From NCBI GenBank assembly GCA_903918755.1, contig CAIXFN010000035.1, positions 1 through 64,000 of the forward strand: a DNA stretch of 64,000 nucleotides, written 5' to 3'. The translations under genes were made by a program, and so were the position numbers. A model generated the notes under the pieces. It did not search any database, was not told where the DNA came from, and saw only the letters and a program-made list of their open reading frames with translations. Source of the stretch: an uncultured Pedosphaera sp. GTDB lineage: Bacteria; Verrucomicrobiota; Verrucomicrobiia; Limisphaerales; Pedosphaeraceae. This document shows, piece by piece, positions 26,950 through 35,081 of this stretch; position 1 is the stretch's first letter; each line of letters begins with the position of its first letter.

Positions 26950-28584
26950 TTATTTTTGCGGCAGAACGGGCCTTGCCTCCGGCGGCGTTGACCGAAAAGC
27001 CCAAAGCTGCGTTTGCGACCGAATATAAACGGTGTTGGCGTCCAAGGCGGGAGTCACCAAGGCTGGCTCTTGCAAGTTATATTGATGCCGCAGATCGAAC
27101 GTCGCTCCGGCCTTGACCACCGAAACGATCCCGGGATTGGAAACGAGATAGATATGGCCGCCCGCAGCCACCGGCGAGGCGGTGTATTGCCCCGGGGCAT
27201 TCAGGCGTTCGTCGAAAAGGATCTTTCCGTCTCCCGGGCTCACCGCGGTCATCAATCCGCCGTTGCGAACCAGGTAGAGTAAATCGCCGTAAAACAAAGC
27301 CGAAGGGACTTCCGGAATGCATTTGCGCAATTCCCATTCAACATGCGTGCTGGTGACGTCGCCTTTTCCCCCCGGCCGAACGGCCACTAATTTAGGCTTA
27401 TTGCCGCGACTGGAGATGCTGGCGACGAATTCTTCATGCGTCCAAAAGCCATCATGATTCTTGTCGATCCATCCAAAAATCTCATTTTGACGCTCTTTGC
27501 GTTTTTCGGGATCAGCCGGCAAGGGAATGCCGAAGCCGGGATGATCCACCGGCACTTCCGCGCGCAAAGGGTAGTTGAAATATTTGGTGATTTCGGTGCG
27601 CGCGATCCGGCCATCCCCGTTGGCATCAAATTGGAGCATGGCCTGCCAGAGAGGTTCCGGATCGGCATGTTCATCGGGCGCCCCGCCCAGGGCCGAGGAC
27701 GCAAAAACCAGGCCCTTGCCCAGGACCGGCTGGACGATGGCTTCCCGCGCAAATCCGGTAACGAACCATTTTTCGGTTCCCGTGTTGGGATCGTAACCGC
27801 ACAAGCGTCCGCTACCGAATACCACCAGGTCCTCGCCTGTGTCGTGTTTCCAAACCGTCGGGGTGGACCAGGCGCTGCGGGCCAAAGGGCGGGGGGCTTC
27901 CCACACCGGGTCCCCGTTTTCCTGCCGGATGGCCATCAGGCGGGAGCGACTGGCCTTGCTGTCGGGCAGGTTCGCATCATCGTCCAATGCCAGGATCAAA
28001 TTGTCACCGTACGTTATTGGCGAGGTGGACATGCCGTAGAGACTTTGTGGCGTTGGCATCGGCTTTTGCCACAGATCATGCCCGTCCATCAGGTCGTAAA
28101 CGAGCAGTCCAAAAGAGCCGAAATAAACGAACACCCGGCCGTTGGCGATGCAGGGAGTGGAGGCGGCTGGATGGCCGAATTCGTGGGTCTTTTCGAGCGA
28201 CACCTTGGGCGCTTCCCGCCGCCAGATTTGGTTCCCGGTGGTCGTATCAAAGGCCAAAGTCACCAGGCTTTCGCCTTCCAAACCGGTGATAATTAATCGC
28301 TGTCCCGCGGTGATAGGGGAAGATAGTCCGCCGGGGATTTTGATTTTCCAGGCCAGATTGTCCGGGCCCAGCTTGGTTGGTGGTTGGGAATCCCGCGCCA
28401 CCCCGGAACCGGCTGCGCCTCGGAATTGGTTCCACGATGGTTCCTCGGTGCCGGCCCGGAGCGGAGTCAGGAACCAACCCGGGAAACAAACACCCACAAG
28501 CAGGAGCCAAAGCAACCCATTCCAATGGTGAGCGGAATTCCGGCAGTTGAACCGGTCTTTAATGTTCGATTTTTGGGGGAACAT
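26950..28584 (-). CDS. PQQ-type beta-propeller protein with EF-hand pair
   Basis: About 544 residues from the ATG at 28582-28584. This start places the hydrophobic segment HWNGLLWLLLVGVCFPGWFL near residues 20-40 as a signal or anchor; in-frame starts at 28605 and 28650 are also possible. The body is a PQQ/BamB-like propeller: WNQFRGAAGSG at the start, LAWKIKIPGGLSSPI, VTLAFDTTTGNQIWRREAP, GYDPNTGTEKWFVTG and similar blades. Two EF-hand loops are inserted between blades: DANGDGRIARTEI (about residue 320) and DKNHDGFWTHEEF (about 373), suggesting calcium binding. Such hybrid proteins are typical of PVC bacteria. It is probably exported; whether it binds PQQ is doubtful, since most of these proteins are structural. 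Confidence 0.85.
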   Translation of the reverse strand: MFPQKSNIKDRFNCRNSAHHWNGLLWLLLVGVCFPGWFLTPLRAGTEEPSWNQFRGAAGSGVARDSQPPTKLGPDNLAWKIKIPGGLSSPITAGQRLIITGLEGESLVTLAFDTTTGNQIWRREAPKVSLEKTHEFGHPAASTPCIANGRVFVYFGSFGLLVYDLMDGHDLWQKPMPTPQSLYGMSTSPITYGDNLILALDDDANLPDSKASRSRLMAIRQENGDPVWEAPRPLARSAWSTPTVWKHDTGEDLVVFGSGRLCGYDPNTGTEKWFVTGFAREAIVQPVLGKGLVFASSALGGAPDEHADPEPLWQAMLQFDANGDGRIARTEITKYFNYPLRAEVPVDHPGFGIPLPADPEKRKERQNEIFGWIDKNHDGFWTHEEFVASISSRGNKPKLVAVRPGGKGDVTSTHVEWELRKCIPEVPSALFYGDLLYLVRNGGLMTAVSPGDGKILFDERLNAPGQYTASPVAAGGHIYLVSNPGIVSVVKAGATFDLRHQYNLQEPALVTPALDANTVYIRSQTQLWAFRSTPPEARPVLPQK

Positions 28585-28725
28585 GGCTGCTATTATTTGG
28601 CCCATCCGCTTTTTCGTGCTTATCGCCAGATGTATAATGCTTAACCGCATCGCTTGGCAACATCCTGCCTGCCGAGCTTAGCTGCGAGTGATGCATGGGA
28701 CCAAAAACCCGATACAGCGAGGCGA

Positions 28726-29422
28726 TTTAGACAGGACTTACAGGATTCTGCATGATAAACCCGAACAAAAGCCGGGCCGCTCAGCCGACATCCGCCTCCC
28801 ATCCTGCCTGCCCAGCATTCCGTCCGGCGACGCACCGGTCCAAAGACCGGATTCACCCAGAGAATTTAGACAGGATTTACAGGATTGAACAGGATGGCCC
28901 CGAACAAAAGCCAGACGGCTCAGCTGAGCTCTGCCTCCCATCCCGATAATCCTGTTCATCCTGTCCTGCCCTGCATCCTTGGCCGGCGACCTGTCCGGCT
29001 TAGCCTCGGCGAAGACGGAAACTCCCAGCGACGCACGGGGCCAAAGACCGGATTCACCCAGAGAATTTAGACAGGATTTACAGGATTGAACAGGATGGCC
29101 CCGAACAAAAGCCAGTCAGCTCAGCTGAGCTCTGCCTCCCATCCCGATAATCCTGTCCATCCTGTCCTGCCCTGCTTCCTTGGCCGGCGACCTGTCCGGC
29201 TTAGCCTCGGCGAAGACGGAAACTCCCGGCGACGCACGGGGCCAAAAACCGGATTCACCCAGAGAATTTGGACAGGATTTACGGGATTGAGCATGATGGG
29301 CCCCGAACAAAAGCCCGGCGGCTCAGCCGACATCTGTCTCCCATCTCGATAATCCTGATTATCATGTTCATCCCGTCCTTCCCTGCATTCCGTCCAGCGA
29401 CGCATGGGGCCAAAAAACGGAT
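28726..29422. repeat. Tandem array of 201-bp units with long hairpins
   Basis: Four consecutive units begin with TTTAGACAGG or a variant at 28726, 28865, 29066 and 29267. The last two spacings are exactly 201 bases; the first unit is shortened to 139 and the fourth is incomplete at its 3' end. Within the second unit, left arm 28869-28897 (GACAGGATTTACAGGATTG onwards) pairs with right arm 28938-28965 (ending CATCCTGTC) as a near-perfect inverted repeat of about 28 bases. The loop holds a GCTCAGCTGAGC palindrome. The later part of each full unit carries a GCCTCGGCGAAGACGG motif related to other dispersed repeats. Since 201 is a multiple of three, frames run through it without being genes. Confidence 0.85.
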
Positions 29423-29477
29423 ATTGCGTTTCTTGCAAATTCCCGACCACTGCCGAAACTTCAAAGAGGCCATGAGA

Positions 29478-29562
29478 ATCAGCCCCAAGGGGGCGACCCA
29501 ATATAGCCCAGGGCACCGCCCTGTGGACCTCGGCCCCTCAAATCCGAAGCCCTGAATGGGCG
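29478..29562. repeat. Second copy of the AGGGC palindromic element
   Basis: Runs from CAGCCCCAAGGGGGCGACCC through CCCAGGGC (29507-29514), a 3-base loop and an imperfect GCCCTGTGG (29518-29526), to GAAGCCCTGAATGGGCG. The order and spacing of parts match the copy at 26570-26650. The stem of this copy has one inserted T, so it is decaying. Confidence 0.6.
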
Positions 29563-29785
29563 ATTCAATTCCGCGCCCCCCGCTGGCCGACTCACCCCAA
29601 GGCCGTCCCAAGGTCGGACTCGGAAGGGGGGGGATTTTACAGGAGAGCTGAACGAGGTAATGGAGTGGGACCACCTCAAACCCGAACAAACTCCGGAATC
29701 TTGGCCGCGAGAATGCGCATAATTCGCATAATACAACGAAGCAACGGGATTTTGTCACACGAAGCGGGTCAAGGTCACGAAGCGA

Positions 29786-30215
29786 TCCAGCGAAACTGGA
29801 CTAAGTGTCCGAAACCTGGACCCGAATTCCCCCTTCGCGAACGCTTCCGTCTTCGCCAAGGCTACGCCGGGCAGGCCAACCGTCTGGAAACTGGATTAAC
29901 CGTCCAGAAACTGGATTAACCGTCCGGAAACTGGATTAACCGTCCGGAAACTGGATTAACCGTCCGGAAACTGGATTAACCGTCCGGAAACTGGATTAAC
30001 CGTCCGGAAACTGGACCCGACTACGCTGGCAGCTACGCCGGGCAGGCCAACCGTCTGGAAACTGGATTAACCTTGTTAAACCTGGACCTGACTGCTGGGA
30101 CCTACCGGCTTCGCTAACAGCTTCCCCCTTCGCTCGTGAGCTACGGGGGGACAGGTCGCCGGGCAGGCCAACCTCAGGGAAACTGGATTAACTGTCCGGA
30201 ACCTGGACTCGGTTC
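29786..30215. repeat. 20-bp tandem array (GTCCGGAAACTGGATTAACC) and scattered relatives
   Basis: Six direct copies of a 20-bp unit fill 29881-30000, with a partial seventh at 30001-30015. Copies differ at only one or two positions (GTCTGG, GTCCAG or GTCCGG at the start). Single diverged copies occur before (about 29792-29812) and after (30051-30070, 30178-30208). Between them lie two copies of CTACGCCGGGCAGGCCAACC (about 29862 and 30033) and a third shortened one. There is no spacer between units, so this is a minisatellite and not a CRISPR array. Confidence 0.85.
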
Positions 30216-30707
30216 CGCGGGCTCAACGATCGAGGGGGTGTGTTGGCGGTTTGGAGCGATGAAACCTGACTAGTTCAGTCGGGATTATGCGCGATTCTTT
30301 CGCGTCGGATTCGGTCGGCTTTGGAATAATGGCGGAGCGGATGGCGGAGTGCCGCGTGTACTGTTGGTTGGGGACAGGGCAGGGGGCACGCGGCAGGGGC
30401 CGCCATCCGCGTCCGGATTCGCCCGACGGCAGTCGGGTGACTGGCGACACCAATATAAATATGTCAAAGAGCGGACCTTCCCGGAGCCAGATCGGTTCTG
30501 GCCGTGAGGCAGGCGAAAGCCGCGGGTGGCCGGTGCGCTGCCGCACGCTTCTCGCGGCGGTCAGACCGGCCCCGGTTTGGTTGTAGCACGGGTTTCGGGA
30601 TTTCGTATTCCTCTGGTAGGAATTTAGCAGGGGATTTTGGAGCAAAAAAACACCGCTTGAAAACACCGCCAGGCGAAAGGTGCGCACCGCAAGTGAGGGC
30701 CACGATG

Positions 30708-30897
30708 CTGCGAAGGTTGGCGCGCTTTTTACCGCGGGAACTCGCAACCAACTCAAAGCCATATATAAAGTGTCCGATAGCCGGGACTGACCCCTTTGCT
30801 GAAGCTGCGAAGGTCTGCGCGATTTTTACCGATTGGAACTCGCAACCCACGGAAAGTCATATCTGAATTGTCCAATAGCCGGGACTGACCCCTTTGC
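30708..30897. repeat. 92-bp tandem duplication ending GCCGGGACTGACCCCTTTGC
   Basis: Copy one spans 30708-30799 and copy two 30805-30897, separated by five bases. Both open with CTGCGAAGGT, share TTTTTACCG and GGAACTCGCAACC, and close with AGCCGGGACTGACCCCTTTGC. The copies differ by about a fifth in the middle, so the duplication is old or the two came from separate family members. Sequences containing CCGGGACTGACCCC recur, as far as I recall, near REP-associated transposase genes in PVC bacteria; no such gene is seen here. Confidence 0.7.
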
Positions 30898-31047
30898 GTT
30901 TCATTGTTTCCCCTACAAAACCCAAGGACTATTCATTCCAAAGAAACATTTGACGATATTTCGGACTTACGTCATAAACATCATATCAAATCCAACGAGC
31001 GTACAATGGCCAATTAAGGAAAAATTACATCTCCACACAAAAAAAGT

Positions 31048-31302
31048 ATGAAAACAAAGCAATTAATTACAATCGCGCTCGCCGCATTAATGTTGGCAGG
31101 TTGCGCGAGCACCCCTGACAACTTGGCGAGAGAGACGGCGCGGACGATTGGGGGGCTCCGCTCAGACCAAGTTACAATTTCAGACGTGAAGCGCGGTGCC
31201 ACCAGCGTTAGTTGGGTCGCAACAACTCCAACGGGAGTTTATGACTGCGAAGCAGACGATATGGTACGCAGGGTTAACGCAGTGACAAGAGAGAAGAAGT
31301 GA
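31048..31302 (+). CDS. Small lipoprotein of unknown function
   Basis: An 84-residue protein. A lipoprotein signal is clear: MKTKQLITIALAALMLAGC, with the lipobox LAGC and lipidated C19. The mature part is about 65 residues, contains VTISDVKRGATSVSWVATTP and YDCEADDMVRRVNAV, and has one further cysteine. The ATG at 31048 follows an A-rich stretch, and the gene and its upstream sequence are more AT-rich than the surroundings, which may mean recent acquisition. It converges on the restriction island that ends at 31340 on the other strand. The family is not recognised. Confidence 0.7.
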   Translation: MKTKQLITIALAALMLAGCASTPDNLARETARTIGGLRSDQVTISDVKRGATSVSWVATTPTGVYDCEADDMVRRVNAVTREKK

Positions 31303-31339
31303 GCAAGAACTCCAGGGTGTATTAGCCCATCTGCCTCAA

Positions 31340-34225
31340 TCACCCGGCGGCCGCATACACGCCGGCGTCGCGTTCGGGGTAGCTTTCGAAGATGTGTTCG
31401 AACAGGGCTGAACATTTTTCCGTGTAGAGGGGTTTGTCGTAGGCGCGGGGTAATCCGGTGTCGAGGACGTCTTCGATGGTGAGCTTGAGTTGGGAGCGGG
31501 CGGTGGATTTCTGCCGCCAGTTGAGCACCAGCAGTTGCTTGAGGCGGGTGAGCAGGTCGCGGGCGACTTTCTTGACCTCGGCGCGTTCTTCGGGGCTCAA
31601 TTCCGGCGCGGGGCGTGTCAGGATGTCGAAGATCACCAGTTCTTCTTCCGTCATGTTTTCGCGGACATGGCGTTGTTGCTCCGCGCTCAGGTTGCGGCTC
31701 AATTTCAGCAGTTCCTCGAACAACTCTTCGATGTTCCGGCTGCCTGCGTTGTAGCTATCGATCAATTTCTCGAATTTCTCGGCGAAATTGGCGCGGGTCT
31801 TGTTCAGGCTGATGAGACGCTCCAGCATCGCACGAATGGTTGCTTTGAGGACTTCGATATCGGTGTTTTTGTGCGGGGATTCCTGGAACCTACGGCGCAA
31901 GGCGGCGAAATCAATCTTCGACAAATCCATCACCGGTGCGGGCTTCACCGGCATGGCAACCCCGGTGATTGAGGCGTCGAGCAATTTGCCGATGTCGCCC
32001 ATGACCTCCGTGATATTGGCCGGGTTGGGGTTGAGCTTGGCGTGAATCGCTCCGGAGATGGTCGTAAGGGTGGCGACGCGGCCGGCGAATTCCAGCGCCG
32101 CGGGATCGGGCTTCACGGCTTTGTATAGCGTGCCGACCAGGCGCTCGTGCCCGAGGAATTCGCGTCGCAGCGGGTCCGGCGAGATGAGGGCATTGACGGC
32201 ATCGGCGATGCGCTCCAACCGGGGCATGGTGCCGACGGCGAGTTGCTCAATGGCGGGCAAGATGACCTGATGGGTGGCGCAGAAGGTGGTGGCCGCGGTC
32301 ACCGCCTGCCGCAAATCGACGACGAGCTTCTGCTTGTCCTTGACCGGGTTCTTGCCGTCTTTGCCCGCGCCGTAGATCGCCAGGGCCTTTTCCAGCGAAA
32401 CGAAGACGTTGGCGTAATCCACGATCATGCCGCTGTGCTTGCCCGGAAAAACCCGGTTCGCCCGCGCGATGGTTTGCATGAGCGTGTGATTCCGCATCGG
32501 CTTGTCGAGATACACCGTGGAACAACTCGGGGCATCGAAACCGGTCAGCCACATGGCACACACAAACACCAGTCGCAGCGGGTCGGTGGTGTCCTTGAAC
32601 TTTTCGTCCAGCGCCTCGTCATTCATGCGCTTCCGGTGTGGCACGATGTCGAGGCCATGCTTCTGCATTTGCTGAATCTCGTTCTGCCCCGGCGACACGA
32701 TCAGCGCCATATCCGTCGTCGTGAGCACGTCCAGACGACGGTTGAGTTCCTGAAGTTTGAGAGCGTCCGCAGCACGGCGCTCATAGAGCGCCGCTACAGC
32801 AGCATCTTCGGTAGCGGCGGTCTGTGACCGCCGTTCGAGTGCGTATTTCGTTAGCTCCGCAATCTCTCTCTCCACTCGTTTTGTCTCGGCTTCCCAATAC
32901 TTCCGCACCTTGTCGTGCATCTTCAGCGCCGTGGCCTTGTCGATCGAAACCACCATCGCCTTGCCCACGAAGCCGCGTCCGAGGAAATGCCGCACGATGT
33001 CCTGCGCCACCGTTTCCAGCCGGTCGTCGCGCGTGAGGATGTGGTATTGCCGGCTCAACTCCCGTTCGAGCTTCGCTTCCTGTTCGGGGTCGAGTTCCGC
33101 CGCCTCGATGAGATTGTAGATGTCCTCGTTCAGATCCGGGTTCACGAGCTGCAACTCCGGCGTGCGGTTCTCGTAGAAGAGCGGCACGGTCGCGCCGTCC
33201 TCGACGGACTGCTGGAAGTCGTAGATGGACACGTAATCGCCAAACACGTCTTTGGTCCGCTCTTCGCCCGCGATGAGCGGTGTGCCGGTGAAGGCGAGGA
33301 ACAGCGCCTTGGGCAAGGCCGCGCGCATGTTCAGAGCCAGCGTGTCGTATTGGCTGCGGTGCGCCTCGTCCGTGAGCACGATCACGTCGGGCCGGTCGCA
33401 GAGCAGCTCCGGCGACTGGAACTTGTGGATGAGCGTGAAAACGTAGCGATGATTCCCGCGCAGCAACTCCCGCAGCTGCACGCCGCTCGCGGCGTGGCAC
33501 TGGTCGCCCTCCGCTTCACTCACCGCGCCGGTGGCCTTGAACGTCTTGGCGATCTGATCATCCAGCTCCACCCGGTCGGTCACGACCACGAACGTCCAGT
33601 TGCCCGCCACCTTGCGCAGCACCTTCTGCGCGAAGAACACCATCGAGAAACTCTTGCCGCTGCCCTGCGTCTGCCAGAACACACCGCCGCGACCGTGCCC
33701 TAGCTTGCGCGCGGCGAGCATCGAGGCGATGGCGTTGTTCACGCCGAGGAACTGGTGATTCTGCCCGATGATCTTCACCAGCCCGGCCTTGTGCTCCGAG
33801 AACAGCGTGAAATTCTCCACCAGGTCGAGCAGCCGCGCGCGGTCGCACGTTCCGCGCAGCATCACCTCCAGCGACACCCGGCGCGGCTCGTCCTCGCGCT
33901 CGATGCGCTTCCACTCGAAGAACCGCTCCCAATCCGCCGTGAGCGAGCCGACGCGGCTGTCTGTGCCGTTCGAGGCGATGAGCAGCGCGTTGAACCAAAA
34001 CAGGGCCGGGATCTGCTGCTTGTAGTGCGTCAGGTTCTCGTCGAACGCCGCGCGCGCCGGCACGCCGGGCTTTTTCAATTCGATCACCACCAGCGGCAGG
34101 CCGTTGACGAAGCTGACCAAATCCGGCCGACAGGTGTAGAGCGCTCCGGTGACGCTGAACTGGCTGACCAGCAGGAATTCATTGTCAAACGAACGAACCT
34201 CGCTGCAACGCCGCTGCCGGGTCAT
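31340..34225 (-). CDS. hsdR: Type I restriction enzyme HsdR, N-terminally truncated
   Basis: About 961 residues if it starts at the ATG at 34223-34225; the frame stays open to 34384 but only inside the preceding gene. Homology begins abruptly at FDNEFLLVSQF, so about 100 N-terminal residues normal for HsdR are gone. The nuclease motif is retained (RPDLVSF then VVIELKKPG), as are the helicase motifs: TQGSGKSFSM (Walker A, near residue 187), LTDEAHRSQYD (near 285), FTGTPL and the later QTIARANRVFPG. HsdR cuts and translocates DNA only in complex with HsdM and HsdS. Here HsdS is missing and HsdM is truncated, so a working type I enzyme is unlikely. A palindromic repeat pair is inserted in frame near residues 465-485. 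It overlaps the upstream endonuclease gene by about 40 bases. Confidence 0.85.
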   Translation of the reverse strand: MTRQRRCSEVRSFDNEFLLVSQFSVTGALYTCRPDLVSFVNGLPLVVIELKKPGVPARAAFDENLTHYKQQIPALFWFNALLIASNGTDSRVGSLTADWERFFEWKRIEREDEPRRVSLEVMLRGTCDRARLLDLVENFTLFSEHKAGLVKIIGQNHQFLGVNNAIASMLAARKLGHGRGGVFWQTQGSGKSFSMVFFAQKVLRKVAGNWTFVVVTDRVELDDQIAKTFKATGAVSEAEGDQCHAASGVQLRELLRGNHRYVFTLIHKFQSPELLCDRPDVIVLTDEAHRSQYDTLALNMRAALPKALFLAFTGTPLIAGEERTKDVFGDYVSIYDFQQSVEDGATVPLFYENRTPELQLVNPDLNEDIYNLIEAAELDPEQEAKLERELSRQYHILTRDDRLETVAQDIVRHFLGRGFVGKAMVVSIDKATALKMHDKVRKYWEAETKRVEREIAELTKYALERRSQTAATEDAAVAALYERRAADALKLQELNRRLDVLTTTDMALIVSPGQNEIQQMQKHGLDIVPHRKRMNDEALDEKFKDTTDPLRLVFVCAMWLTGFDAPSCSTVYLDKPMRNHTLMQTIARANRVFPGKHSGMIVDYANVFVSLEKALAIYGAGKDGKNPVKDKQKLVVDLRQAVTAATTFCATHQVILPAIEQLAVGTMPRLERIADAVNALISPDPLRREFLGHERLVGTLYKAVKPDPAALEFAGRVATLTTISGAIHAKLNPNPANITEVMGDIGKLLDASITGVAMPVKPAPVMDLSKIDFAALRRRFQESPHKNTDIEVLKATIRAMLERLISLNKTRANFAEKFEKLIDSYNAGSRNIEELFEELLKLSRNLSAEQQRHVRENMTEEELVIFDILTRPAPELSPEERAEVKKVARDLLTRLKQLLVLNWRQKSTARSQLKLTIEDVLDTGLPRAYDKPLYTEKCSALFEHIFESYPERDAGVYAAAG
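32775..32833. repeat. REPIN-like pair of palindromes inside hsdR
   Basis: Two 19-base palindromes of one design: CGGCGCTCATAGAGCGCCG (32775-32793) and CGGCGGTCTGTGACCGCCG (32815-32833), each with a 7-bp stem and 5-base loop. They are joined by GCTAC, a short spacer and GTAGC, which pair with each other, so the two elements face each other as in a REPIN. The insertion is in frame and encodes an extra segment (LERRSQTAATEDAAVAALYE) in a part of HsdR where families vary. No matching copy elsewhere in the window was noticed. Confidence 0.7.
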
Positions 34226-35078
34226 ACCAAGCCGCGTTGATGAAAGCCTGAATCTTCTCGACGAACTTCCAGACCACCTCGCCATCGATGGGACAATTCT
34301 CGTGCTGTCGGCGAACCTCGGCCAGCACCGACCGTCTCTCGAATGGCAACCGCTTAGCATGGCGGAGCAGGAACACGTTATCAATTGCCGTCAGCCGACA
34401 ATCCTCCGCCTCCATGTCGAGGTATTCGTTGAGGATGTAGTATTGCGAATACGGACACCCCTGTTTGAGCCGCGAAGCCGTGCCCGCCGCTTCCTGAAAC
34501 ATCGTCTTGTCCAGATTCACCTTGGTCTCCGCCGCCAATACCGCCAACGACAATGAACCCGTGGTCGTCTTGGCTGCCGCGAAAGACGGGTCTGGCGAAA
34601 AGCGATAATGAATCTCTTTACCGATGATGAAATCTTGGTCTTTCACCTTCAACGCGACGACCGGCGCTTCGTTGAGGGCACGCAATGCCGGAGGCGCGAA
34701 CGACAGCGACATGAAGGCGGTGTTCGGCCCGACGGTGAGCGGAAAGTCAGGCAAGCCCGTCAGGACGGTCGGCTGAGTGAGGTCAATCAGGAATTCTTCC
34801 AGCACTGAGTTGTCCAGCTTGAGTTGTCCCTTCTGGCGCTTGATGAAGGCGGAGCCGCGAGCAGCAATCAGTTCCACCTCAAGGAAGTCCTTGTATTCGT
34901 TCAGCAACCGCACCATGGCGATGACGCGGGGCTTGCCCGTGCCAGCGGCAGTAGTGATGGCAGACTTCCATGTTTGATAACGCTCCTTCGCTTCCTCCAG
35001 CAAGCGCACGTCTTCACGCTCGCATTTCGGGTTACGAATGGCGGCGTCCAATTTGTCGAGATGCGGAGTGTTGGGCAT
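34185..35078 (-). CDS. Bpu10I-family type II restriction endonuclease
   Basis: A 297-residue protein opening MPNTPHLDKLDAAIRNPKCE. It resembles the Bpu10I family of restriction endonucleases, most clearly in the block KDQDFIIGK (147-154) and AETKVNLDKTMFQEAAGTA (183-201). These supply a PD-(D/E)XK-type active site: D149, E184 and K186. Characterised Bpu10I cuts an asymmetric seven-base site and uses two different subunits; only one such protein is seen here, so it may act as a homodimer or with the HNH protein. It starts three bases after the methyltransferase stop, and its stop at 34185 lies inside the start of truncated hsdR, at what looks like the recombination junction. Family from memory; moderate to good certainty. 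Confidence 0.78.
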   Translation of the reverse strand: MPNTPHLDKLDAAIRNPKCEREDVRLLEEAKERYQTWKSAITTAAGTGKPRVIAMVRLLNEYKDFLEVELIAARGSAFIKRQKGQLKLDNSVLEEFLIDLTQPTVLTGLPDFPLTVGPNTAFMSLSFAPPALRALNEAPVVALKVKDQDFIIGKEIHYRFSPDPSFAAAKTTTGSLSLAVLAAETKVNLDKTMFQEAAGTASRLKQGCPYSQYYILNEYLDMEAEDCRLTAIDNVFLLRHAKRLPFERRSVLAEVRRQHENCPIDGEVVWKFVEKIQAFINAAWYDPAAALQRGSFV

Positions 35079-35081
35079 AGG

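Larger units (their letters stand above)
28585..31047. other. Repeat-rich intergenic region of about 2.4 kb without a credible gene
   Basis: The region between the PQQ-propeller gene and the lipoprotein gene. Open frames of 60-180 codons occur on both strands, but none has a family match, a plausible start or normal composition, and most simply read through the repeats. The contents are, in order, a 201-bp tandem array with long hairpins, an AGGGC palindromic element, a 20-bp tandem array with scattered relatives, and a 92-bp tandem duplication. From about 30900 the sequence becomes clearly richer in A and T up to the lipoprotein gene. Confidence 0.6.

Noticed and set aside
28885-29352. Short proteins encoded in the 201-bp array
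   Set aside because: The frames exist only because the unit length is a multiple of three; the products repeat each other and include the hairpin arms.
29881-30015. CRISPR array
   Set aside because: The 20-bp units follow each other without spacers, and no cas gene is present.
30223-30762. Minus-strand open frame of 179 codons
   Set aside because: Composition is not protein-like, there is no family or plausible start, and it runs into repeat sequence.
34226-34384. N-terminal extension of hsdR up to 34384
   Set aside because: This part is antisense-free but lies wholly within the endonuclease gene in another frame and does not resemble the HsdR N-terminus.
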